In this document: piece after piece, positions 13,815 through 25,400 of the stretch | Layout: every line of letters starts with the position of its first letter | Position numbering within the stretch: position 1 is the stretch's first letter | From: Lanius collurio | Taxonomy: Eukaryota; Chordata; Aves; Passeriformes; Laniidae | Direction of reading: 5' to 3' | DNA: 64,000 nucleotides | Assembly (NCBI GenBank): GCA_020086605.1 | Contig: JACBWW010000038.1 | Span: 5,664,782-5,728,781 of the forward strand | Position numbers and translations under genes: made by a program | The notes under the pieces: model-generated | What the model saw: only the letters and a program-made list of their open reading frames with translations | The model's database searches: none | Told to the model about the DNA's origin: nothing

Positions 13815-16800
13815 TTCCACTTCTTAAACCTATATATCACAACAATATTTATATGAATACAGTAAGGCACACTTTGATGATTGATGATTTAAATTTGAAC
13901 ATGTTGTTTTGCCTCTGCTGCAAGCCTCTTCCTCCCAGAAAGCTGCAGAGCTGAAGCTGCTTATTCACAACTTGAATCATGAGAGAAGAACTAAGACAAG
14001 TAATGACAATGTCAAACCAGATTTTTGGAAATCAGTGATGCAGAGTGACTGTATCTTCACTGTCACTGACTGCACAGGCAAGACACGACTAATGTCACTT
14101 TATTTGTACTGCTGCCCTCAGCTCCAGCCCCCAGCCAGGTAGGTGCCACTTCACTGGAGCTACTACATGACTCTAGAGCTCTCATTATGCTCAACAGGCA
14201 GAGAGGCCAAAGGCTGAGTGACATGGAAACAAAGGCATTCCCACTTTTGGTAACAGGCTGACGTGCCAGAATGGCCAGTACCTCCATTCTTACACTCTCA
14301 TTTAAAAATTTTTCATAGAAAACAAGACATATTCCAGCAGATTGGGCAAGTCAACTCAGATTTTACTAACGCAAAATTACACCACTGGCCAGTAAAGATC
14401 AGAAGATTCTGAGGATGGGATGATGGCACGATACATCCAGATTGTTTAGGTTCAAAAACATAAACTTTAAAACATGAGGCCCCATGGCATGAGAATAACA
14501 TAAATACTGCTAGAACCTTTCACATCAGCTACTGATGGACACAATCCAGATTGTTTCAATCCAGAGGAAAATTATTTTGGTGATCAAAGTTGCTGAATCA
14601 AAGTAATAATAAAAAGCACTTACATTAATGTCTTGGCACCTTAACCAAAATATGCTGATCAATCAATTTGTTAGTCACTTCATGACTAATAAATAAGCAT
14701 AACCAGTATTTACTGTATGCTTTCCATCTCTTACAACTCTGCTCAAACACTATAATAAAAACACGGTTTAATGGTTCACAGTTTAATGGTTTGCTGTACT
14801 ATGAATTCCTCTCCACAGTGGCTGGGATAGATGATCTTCTGCAATACCTTGTGCCTGAACTAGACATACAAATTAAACACTTTCTGCCTGACAGCACGGG
14901 ATGCAGCTTGGGGGAGAAGCTACAGCTGAACTTCTGTTAGCATTTAAAAGAGGTATCACATCATAACGACAGAATTGACAAAATTCCCACAGAACATAAG
15001 AAAAGTTTCAGTGATTTTATCACACACAACAGAAATGAGCTGGCAGGGTAGAGAGGCATATACAAATGACTGCTTTCTCTTTGATTCACAATATTTAGAT
15101 TGTTATTTCCAGCCCAGGTAAAACAAATTGGTGTTATGATACTATTGTTAGGCTGCACGTATAAACACACTTATGCACTTTTGGAGGCAGGCCAGCCAGC
15201 TCAGCAAACACATTACAAAAGAAACAGAAAAGAGGTAGAGCATGAGCTGCTGCTCGGGTTCACCCACCAGGCTCTTATGGGAGGTGGGAAGGAAGAAAAC
15301 AGCACAAAACAGTGGAACAAAATATGTTGTGAACACACTATTTTAAGAAATGTGGCAAGTTTCTTGGAAACAAAAAAAAAAAAGCTCAGGAGTTGGTTCA
15401 TGCTCAGCAAAATAACTCCAGAACATTTCATACAGACAGACAATCAAGTAGCTTCAATCACCTGGCTTAACGCAAGGCAAAAGAAACAAAGAAACAGTAG
15501 ATACAGATTTCTTACAGTGAAAGGAAAATTGGTGGGCAAAGTACAAATTACCATCAGCAAAATTTTAGCCAGTAGAAAAAAATTATTTGTTTTCTTTGAG
15601 AACAAAGAATAGGGACAAAAAACACATTCTGGGTAACCAAGATCTTCCAATGCATTTTCTAAGGAGGAGGGCTCAGTCTTACACCCCTCTATTCTGCAAC
15701 AGCTCAGGCTCTTGACTCCAATTCTCCACTCTACCCAATATTTACCTAAAAAAATGACATTAAAAATACTTTTTTTCCTCATTTCAGTCAGGAGAGGAGT
15801 TTGGAGACAGGTCATTTACAGCTATTTTCCAGGGGACTCAGTTTACAGATACAGAGTTGAAACAAGTATATCTGAACCAAGAGAGATTATGGATTTTTCA
15901 GCCATTACACTCAGCCTATATAAGCAGAAAAAGAGTTGTAACTTCTAAATAAGAAAGGCAGACTAACCAATACAGTCACAGATTAATCTCCCTAGCTTAC
16001 CTTCTGTCTTGGTGATCCTGAAGTCACTTACCTGTTCCACAGCCAACAGGGCTGGAGTTCATTTTCTAAGCACACCCAACATGCAGAAAGAAAAAAGCTG
16101 CATGAAGAAGTAAAGCCAGTAACTCATGCCCTTTGGAAAGGGTCTTGTGAGGTTTCTCATTCCTGATTTGCTCTCCTTCATTCACAGGAGACTCTGGGAA
16201 GAGTAAGTTGGGTTGCACTCATACCAACAAAGGAGGTTTCTATTCTCATCCTCAAAACACTTGTCTTGTTTCATGGAACCACTCCATAATTTTATATTCT
16301 GTTCAGAGGAACAGGTCCTTCACTGGCAAAATACAGCTGCCTAACAAGGCCTGGCTTTGCCCTTTAAGTAAAAAGCAACTGCAAAGTAGTGCCATTAACA
16401 CAGTAACCCCAAACATTTCAGGAAGCATTAGGACTTGACCAAGGTCTCCCAAAAAGAGCTCTTGTGATAATTCATACTTGAGAGCAAACTACAGTTGAAA
16501 TGGAAAATATTTTCATAAGTATACATACCAGATATTGTTAAGAGTCAATTCACTTCAGTCTACAATACAGAAAGATAACTACAGAAAAATAACACTTTGT
16601 GAACAGTTCAAAAGTTTTTTAAAAATGCAAAAAAATAGAATACTTGTCAATTCATTAATTTTTTTTAAGTATTTGGTATTTGTCATGGTTTGACAAAAAA
16701 CAGGCCGTGCTGAACCAACACATGTTCGAGGAAACTTTACTTGATTTTGCATATAAATTATTGGCCTGCCTCTAATTTGTCTATCACTGATAGCCAGTAT

Positions 16801-19800
16801 AACCCTGGATTTTAAAAATCAATCACAAGATCATGTCTCCCATCATCAACCTATGCCATTTTTAGTAAGCCAGTAAAATTAAACCTGAAAACTTGATGTA
16901 TACTTGCTCTGCAGATCACAATCCACACAATACTGGTATCTGTAATCAGTACAAGTTTGTGATTTCATTTATTGTAAAATACACACGAAAGAACATTCTC
17001 TTCACAGGTGTATATTGCCCCACTTCTTCACATGCTGGAACAGGCTGTTGTTGTGGATTTTTGGTTTTGCATTGGTTTTGTTGTTTTGTTGGGTTTTTTT
17101 TTCTGACACCAGATTTAAAATAGCTCCTAGACAAAGGTCACTTCCTTGCAGAACTGCCAAATAAATAAACCACAATTGACAACAGAATTGCCAAAAAATA
17201 GACTACCTGTGCTTTTGTCTCACTGGATGTGATTATTAGTGTCGTACAGTATTTTCTCTAGGCAGAAGAAATGGTCAAACTGCTCAGGACACAATGGAAG
17301 TTACAAATTTTTGTTCTGTTTGTACCCAAACTCCCAGCAGATTAACTGGACTATTTTTTAATACAGAAAAGTCTGACTATACAGCAACAGTGGTTGCTAC
17401 CAGTCTCAGAATAGCAGTCCTGACCTTCCAAAATTCTGGTATAGTAACCCTTGCATTATAAATATTGTAACACTGGAGATGCAGAATTAGAAATTTTGTA
17501 GCTTGCTAGCAAAAGCAAAGCTCAAGTATAGGACTAGTCAAGCATAATAATTTTAATTTGAAATTTGGTGTTTTGAATGAGCTCCTTAAAACAAGTAGCA
17601 TATGAAGAAGTCAGGTAGGGTTCCTGTGCACCACCAGCTCTGGTATGAGCAAGTGCTGCCTGCCACACTGCTTGTAAACAGGACAGGCAAGAGGATAAGG
17701 AGTGACACTCACACTACACCTCATCACAAAGCCAAAGCCAACCTGAAGGAAAAGCACAGATACCCTACAAAAACAGAACAGTAATATATACGCTGCAATG
17801 TTACACAAGTTACACAAAGCATATCCTTCCAACATTAATAGTACAGAATTTCACAAGGAACAGCAAAGCACGATAAAACTGACACAAGGCTGACAGTGAT
17901 TTTAAGAGAAAACTTAAAATCATACAGAATCTTACTTTTAAACAAAGAAAGATGGGACATCCTTCATTAGCCTCCAGCTGCTGCAACTATTATCCAGGAG
18001 AAAAACCCAGCAAGATCTCCATTTCAGCATCACTCCAAGGAGAGCACTATACTTATTTAGCATCAGTTCCCAACAGTAATACAACTGAAAGCTCTGCAAT
18101 CTGGTAGACTCCATGAAGGTTTTAATCATCTAATGAGATTACCTCATCTGTGTGTGGTTTCACAATGCAGTCTCAATGGTAGCCCATTATGCCAGTCCCC
18201 TGACATGCAGTATCAATCATGCTAATCGGCTTACTCTGCTATCACTCCTACGGAGACACACTGCCATGCACAGAAACCAAAACCCAGCATAGTTTCTACC
18301 CCACACGTTAAAAGGGATTGTGGGGAGAAGGCACTGCTCACTCCAAACCCAAAATTAATGTCACTTCTATCCACCATGTTATGAGCCACGTTCCAGTGTT
18401 AAATCTTACATACATATGCTATGTATTCTATAAAACAGCTCTCTCATGGAGACCATTAATTGTACATGTAACAATTTACATGTTTACAGTTAATAAATAT
18501 CAAGTTGGAAAAATCTTAAAGCTTCACAGAACATCAGTAGCTGCCTTTTCTGAAACACAAGCTTCTTTCCCAGGTATCACCAAGTGAAGCTCTCAAAGCA
18601 CAGCCCCCTGCTCGTTTTACTGTTACCAACCTAAAAATGCTACAGTAATTAATACCCTTTATTCACCAATGCCAGGAGCATCCAACCTCAAAGTAGCATA
18701 AGGCATGTACAAATAAAACTTGTTCTATTTGACAGATGAGGGTAATGAGAAAACCTAAATATTAATGCTAAGTGTCGTCTGTATTTTGTGTTTTGGTTGC
18801 AAGCGGAAAAATAACCCCGAGTTTTGATGTTTTCCAAGGTAAGACAGGGATACAACTGTTGTATATAAATAGTTAAAATAATCAGGGACACTGCACAGCT
18901 CAAAAGACAAAGAGAACAAGCCCCGCTAGCATCAGGTTTTTTACAAGAAAGATTAATCAGCTTGCCCAAAGAAGTCACCGGCAAAAATCTAAGACATCCC
19001 CGTTAATTAGCACTACCTTATCATACTGGCTTTACCTGTTACACTTTTCCCAAAGCACTTGGAAATAGTGCTGCCTGAATTTCAACACATCTTCATTCAA
19101 TGAAGGAAATTAACACATAGTTAACAATACCTTCTTTTTTTTTAACAGCTACAGGTATCTAGACTTGACTGGGGAGTATAGAACAGGTCACCCTACCACC
19201 TTCTCTAGTGTATCCTTTTACCATTAGGTGCTTTCAATAACGTGATGGAAAGGGAAGGGAAGTTAGATAAAGGACATCAGATGAATACCATAAAACTATA
19301 AACTCATCCCACTGAGCTTGAAAAAATATAGAACCACTTAAAACTTGATACAACCTGTAAAACGTAAGGATCTCAAATTAAAAAAAAAAATTAAAAGACA
19401 AAAAAAAAAAAAAAGGAAAAGCAAACACACAAACAACTAACATGAAGCAGCTTTACAAATTTACAACCCTGATTATCAGCCCATTTTGCTGGGCCAAGCA
19501 TCCCAAACTATCCTGAAAGCACCTCAGTCCACTGCCAGAATACTTACTTAAAATGGAAATGAAAAATGGGAAAAGCCAGCATGGCAATGTCAGGGCAACA
19601 AGGCTTCGGACCTTGTTATCCCAATTCACTGCCTCATAAGCCACTGACTCAGTTGGCCCAACAGAAGCCAGGATCAGACCTGGGACTTTTGCTTTGCTGA
19701 GCAATCTTTTTTTTTTAGAGATTGAGATACCGAAAAGTAACTTTGTGGAATTTGACATTTGAGACAAAACACTTATCTTTGAAAATATCTACATTTTCTG

Positions 19801-20150
19801 CCCTACTTTTCCACAAGCATAGTCAGTTCAAGCAGTTCTATATTTTTATAGGATATCATCTTTGCACATCGCAAAGTGAAAGCAAACAGCTCTAGTTCAA
19901 ATAACTAAGTAAAGAGTTATAAATAATTTATCCTTGCAACCCAAATATATACTAGCCCTTCAGAAAAGAATATGAATTGTTAATATAGTTTAAAAAACGC
20001 ACAAAATCAAAACCATAGATACAAATCATCAATGGTTCTTCCACTATTACAACAAAATAACTGAGCTGAAGCAAAGGAGACAAGACAGAGGGGAAGAGGG
20101 AAAATGCGCGGGCCTTGGCTACAAATAGAAGAGAGCAGGAAAAATAGAAA

Positions 20151-20188
20151 TCTAATAATGTTTTACTTCATAGTGAAACATTATTAGA
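20151..20188. repeat. Near-perfect 17-bp stem-loop
   Basis: Positions 20151-20163 pair perfectly with 20176-20188 (13 bp). A single T.G position (20164/20175) follows, then three more pairs (20165-20167 with 20172-20174) close a 4-base loop. The 38-base element is AT-rich and matches no RNA class I know. It is shorter than usual microRNA precursors. Confidence 0.85.
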
Positions 20189-20847
20189 GGTTTATATTGG
20201 TATCAAATATTGGTATTTAAAGCAGCATTATTATTCTGCCACTACCATAACACTGAAATCGACCTAGAAAGGGCAACTATTAGTCTCGGTGAGCATGGAA
20301 CACTCACAGTGCAAAAGTGTCTGTCTGTACACCACTGAGCTGTTAATAGACTTAAATATTTAAATCTGTTCCATCCAGGAACTTTCTATTGTTTTCAAAT
20401 GTGAACAATATTCCAAAAGTCTGAGACCAAGATTTTCCTTCCCACCCCCACAAAAAGCTCCTATTGAAAAACACTGAAATGCTTTCTAGGTCTCTCAGGC
20501 TTGCTACTGAAACAACTTAACAGGGGTAGAGGACAAAGAAGGACATCTTGCTTAAACAAACCAGTAATTATCTTGTTTTTACTCCTTTTCTCACACACAG
20601 AAAGCTTATGACAGATATCCAAGACCAAAAGTCATTAGCACAACCAGTTAAAACATGATTTAGCTAAGACAATACTATAATGGGAGATGTTAGGCAACCT
20701 AAAAATTCATTGGATGGTCTATCTGTTACAAGATTCCTGATGTTATAATGTTAGTTTTCACAGAATCCAAAATGCTAATTGAATGAAAACTCAAAAAATA
20801 TGTGAGTTGCATTCTCAGAGTGGAAAATAAACAAGAGATCAATTTTA

Positions 20848-20869
20848 TATGAAGTTTGTATGAAGTTTG
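20848..20869. repeat. Two-copy 11-bp tandem repeat
   Basis: The unit TATGAAGTTTG occurs twice in direct succession. It is probably a replication-slippage duplication. Confidence 0.85.
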
Positions 20870-21252
20870 TTTCACCATGCATCCCAATTTTGCTTAATGC
20901 CTCTGTGTGATACTCTATAAAATTGTCATTTAGATTAAAACAACTCTACACTCAGGTAAGAGAGTCACATAAAGCCCAGGGAAGCTGCACTAGGATGAGA
21001 GAACTCATTACTAATAGCAGAGCACAGACTTTATTGGCTTTCTGTCACTCATTTAGCAGTGGAACCATTTTTCTCCCACAATCATTTTCGTTATTCACAG
21101 CAGAAAGGTACAACGTGGCCAGAAATAAGCACACTGTACTGCTGACTAGACCCAGCAACACAGAGATATCCAGGAACTTGCTCATTATGGTGAAAGACCA
21201 GTGAATCACCAAGAGTGCTCAGAGGACAAAAAAGGGGAAAAAAGTTGTTCTT

Positions 21253-21270
21253 AAAAAAAAAAAAAAAAAA
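21253..21270 (+). repeat. Poly(A) run, 18 bases
   Basis: This is an uninterrupted A-run in intron 1. No associated retrotransposon body was recognised. Confidence 0.9.
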
Positions 21271-22101
21271 TCAAACATATCAAGTCACTATTCACCTCTC
21301 TGCTCATTTTTTCTGGAGGATGTGGAATGGGGAGGAGGGATAGGAGAGAGCAATAGGTAAGAATTCATGCATGCAGGTGACCTATCATGCAGACTAAATT
21401 AAAAAATTGCCTTCCTTTTAATAGAAACCAAGTGATAGATTCATGCAACTTCTGGATTTGCTTATTCTTGTTGATCTCCAAGGTCCTAAAACACTTCTCC
21501 TAGTGCAAGATAGGCATCTTAAAATTGCACAAACATGAAGCAACCAGTAAATGGAAAAGAGTGAAAGACAGGAAGAAACTGATTTTCAGTGCAGGACAAG
21601 TAGGAAATAGGGATTTGTGAACTGCAATTATAAAAATAATTTTAAAAAAAATTCCGAGTACTATCACATATCAGGAAATTATTATCTCAAGCTTGGTATG
21701 CAAGACTATAATAATGCTTGATGCCTGATAACTCATTTTGGGTCATAAAAACATGCTATTTCTGGCATATTTCTCGTTGGTCAGAACCTACAGATTATTC
21801 CACATTTCTAACCAGGGCATTGCAATAGGTGCAAATGTTGAAATAAGGCTTTAAGAAATATCTTCCCACCTGACAGTAATTTCTTTCTGACTCCATTATG
21901 ATGAAGCAGAGTGTGAAGCTGCACTGGAACTTACACCCACAGAAAACTTTAAAGATGAGAAAATGCTTCTGGAGGTGGACATTTGACCACATTACGTAGG
22001 GGATGGGGGTTGTCTGGGTGTTTTCGTAATTTTGCATATTTAAAAGGTCTGTCCTGGGAAAGTGCAGGTGCTCCTCAGGCCAGCATGCTTTCAAACCTCA
22101 C

Positions 22102-22400
22102 CTACAGGATTTGCAATGGCTGCAGTTCAGAACCACAAACCTCAACATATTCGCTCCGCGGCCCCGCCAAGACCACGTCTGTAGGAAGGCGTATCTCAGC
22201 CTGCCCTCGCAGCTCCTGCCCAGCACTCCCAACACCCTCCCTGAACAGCTCGAGGCACACACACACACACTGACACACAGGCTGATAAACACACTGCATC
22301 CCAACTGCTCAGAGCGAGGAAACCTGACCGCTTCTGCTGAGCTTAGCCCTCGTCAGCTCTCGCAGACAGAGGAGCAGGGAACAGCCATTACCAGGGGACA
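22102..22400 (-). promoter_or_regulatory. Intronic CpG cluster with splice donor: candidate alternative GAB1 first exon/promoter
   Basis: Within AT-rich intron about a dozen CpG dinucleotides are packed into roughly 22150-22365, including CTCCGCGGCCCCGCC. Exactly at its GAB1-sense downstream edge the minus strand reads CTGTAG then GTGAGG (donor GT at 22101-22100), a good splice donor. A CpG-rich patch ending in a sense-strand donor is the expected look of an alternative first exon. Frames crossing the donor do not give an obvious PH-domain extension, so such an exon would probably be non-coding and lead to a start in a later exon. It could equally be an enhancer. This is inference from composition plus one splice motif. 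Confidence 0.35.
22256..22270. repeat. Short (CA)n microsatellite
   Basis: About 7.5 CA units, followed after TG by a further short CA stretch. It sits inside the intronic CpG cluster. Confidence 0.9.
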
Positions 22401-25400
22401 GACCAGCTGAAGAGTAAGGAGCTCCAGGGCGTTGTCTTACTAATAGTCAAAATAAAAAGCTGGCCTGGACAAGTCTTAGAGGCAGCAGAGCTTTAGCAGA
22501 GTGAGCTCTAGACCCAAGATGTGGCCAATAACCAGCCTGAGATATCTTCTAATCTCTGTAGTGCAGATTCAGGGCTGAAAAAAAAGGATAACATCTTTTT
22601 TTGGAACCTGCCTCCTGCCCCTAATTTCTGTTGTACATTATTACATACAGAGATATGGTATGCATACACCAGAAAAAACATGATTTTACAATTATAAATT
22701 GCCAACAGTTGGTAAGACAGTGATTTCAACCATTGTTCCAAGACTACCAAGTAGTCATTTGTTGACATATGAATTGAAACTATGTGAGTTTTTATGGTAC
22801 AAATTTATAGTCAAAAAGAAAAACAGAACAGTCTCATTAATTTTATTTACTAAAAGCACACTTGAAATATTTCACAAGGTACAGCAAGTTTTATGGAAGA
22901 GGGGGAAGCGCTGAAGTACACACATGAAACCAGAGACAAGACATATGTATAGGATAAACTGTTCCAGGTGCAAAACACCATGGAAGAAAGAGACCTGCAA
23001 GAAGAGGGAAAACTGATTAATCAGCTCCAAGACCTGATGAGTTAAACTAGCATTAGCTAGCAGCAATACACTGGGCATATTTGTGCAAAGCCCTGCCCAC
23101 ACAGGGCCAGCTCTGTGCCCTGCCCTGCTCCGAAGGGATTTGGGGGGTGGCACACACATTGCCATCCACCGAACGTCCTTCCAGGGCCACAGTTTTTTGA
23201 GGCCATCTGCAGGAAGGATGTCTGGACACACTGCACATGGCTGCATCTTTGATACTTTGGCTTCCAGATTCCAACTTAAAAGGGAAAGCTGGCTGTATTT
23301 ATTTATACTTGATCAGAGGTGTCTCTTAAGATCATAAAGAAAACAACTCCTGCTCATCCTCCAAGAATCCTCCCACAGCTGTGCATGGATGCACACACAC
23401 TTGCAGACATGTATCTTGAGAGGACAGGGAGAACAACAATTGATTTCCTGCAAGTGTAACATCCTGTTGTTTTTCCAAGGTGATCTAGAGAATTATCACA
23501 ATCCCAGATGTTTACAGGGGGAAAGAGAAACTGCAGTAACTCTGCACAGGATAAGACAGTTGACTGCCTAAACACATTATTCTAAAAGCAAATTCAAAGC
23601 CTCACTACTTTTTCTATAGAGACTCTCTGTTCCAAACCCTGGAATGGCAAGCCGTAGGATATTAACAAGCATACATTTGAGTTTCCAGTCACTTCAAGTG
23701 TGTCTGAGGCAATGAACTTATACAAAGTATTTTTAGACTTCCTGCAATCAACTGTCCTCCCGGCATTGCTCAATATGGCACAGTTGTCTGAGGGATGCAG
23801 TTGTGCTAACATACAGTTTAATTTTAAAGTTTCATTTCTGTGTTTTCCATAAAATAAGTACTGGCAAATTTGCTCATCCAACAAGTTGAATCACAAGTGA
23901 TTAAGGGTCATCTAAGCTATGCCATATTGTGTAAATGCTTATTAAATTATACTTATAAAAAGTAACTCATTTTATCTACATAAGATGATTGTGTAAACTA
24001 AACAAAACATTAGTAATGACTGGGCGTTTGCAGCAAAAAGAGATGGCTAAAATCTGCATAGTAAAGTTTTGCCATTACAGAGTCTCACAAGCCTAAGGTT
24101 AGTCTTGCCTGGAGATAACCTACATCGTCTGTGAAGGAAAACAAAGAAGAAAATGTTGCCTGAACTTAGCACATCCTGCAGGATAGAAAAACTGATCTCT
24201 ATGAATTGTCCTATTTGCTGGTGTGGGGCAGAAAATAATAAACAGTTGAAGCATTTTGAGGAGCAGTTAGGAAAGAGGGTGACAGTTGGTATCATCTTGG
24301 AATCTTACATGTCCAAGAAAGGACCAAGATATATCAGTGCAACTATGGCAAGCCAGCCAGGATATTTCAATACAAGATGTTCTTGCAAGAAAATAAAATG
24401 GACAGGGTGATTACTGGAACAACCTAATTATTCAGCAGCATTGACTAACAAATCACTATTTGATGCAGCTCCGGACTATCCACTATTATAATAAATACTG
24501 TCATTAACCATGATTAAGCATTATCTCTAATGAAGACGCTTCAAATGAAGGAGCTTGCTAATTAGCTGTGTCCTACATCTCACAGCCAACAAAGGAATCT
24601 TAGAAGTCTTCTGCTACCAATTTGTAAAAATGGGTGACTAGGACTGGCCTAATAACACGTTGATGACACTTCTTCCATTAAGAAAAGAAAAGATGCCATC
24701 AAGACGTGGTGCTATGATTTTAAACTGTTACTGATGCATTTCTTTTGGACTGTGACTGCTCTCGGTGTACTTTAGCGCTGTGACTGTCACTTACAGAAGA
24801 AACTGACTGCTACTTTTGGCAACTGCCTCAATTCATTATCTCCCCATTACTGCCATTACTATTAGAACACTAAGTCACAGAACTATTGATCACACTGCCA
24901 ACTATTCAGAAAAAAATTGTAAGTTTCACAGACTAAAGCTGATGTAGAGACTTTACCAAATTACCTTCGATTAAAGGCCCAGCTGAAATTACAAAGCAAA
25001 AAAAAGTAGTTCATTTTAAAGAGTCAGTTTTCACAGTAGTGTCCTGTTGCAAAGAAATTTAAATTCTTTCTGAAGAATGACATCAAAATGATCTCAGTTT
25101 TATGTTAACAAGGATGACTGTTTTCCTCAGACTAAATGATAACAGACAAAGAATTTAAATGAAGGAAATAGTCTTGGGGCGGGAAGAATCCTCTAAAAAT
25201 GGTGAAGAACTGAGCAAAACAATCAGAATTACACTGAATGATTCAATGCTGCTGAGGCATACTACAACATGTGCATGGGATAGTAGAGCATTGTACTCCT
25301 TTTTTCCAGTTATAATCTTCATCTTGATAAAACCAAGAATAGTCCAAGGAATTAAAAATTAAGCCACATACAAAGCTAAGGATCCTTTTTAGTAAGCATA

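Larger units (their letters stand above)
8842..22095. other. Intronic stretch, no gene seen
   Basis: AT-rich intron with T-rich low complexity near 9683-9720, A-rich tracts near 19379-19420 and 21253-21270, two hairpins (13787-13814 and 20151-20188) and a possible LTR-like terminus at 16681. The longest open frame (15100-15612, plus, 170 codons) has no recognisable domain and lies in intron. I treat it as chance. Confidence 0.55.

Noticed and set aside
15100..15612. 170-codon plus-strand open frame in intron 1
   Set aside because: It has no recognisable domain, no CpG or splice context and unremarkable composition. One frame of this length is about what chance gives in 64 kb read in six frames.
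16681..16695. TGTCA...TGACA as a protein-binding palindrome
   Set aside because: Five-base arms around a five-base spacer are common by chance. The possible LTR reading is kept only as a low-interest finding.
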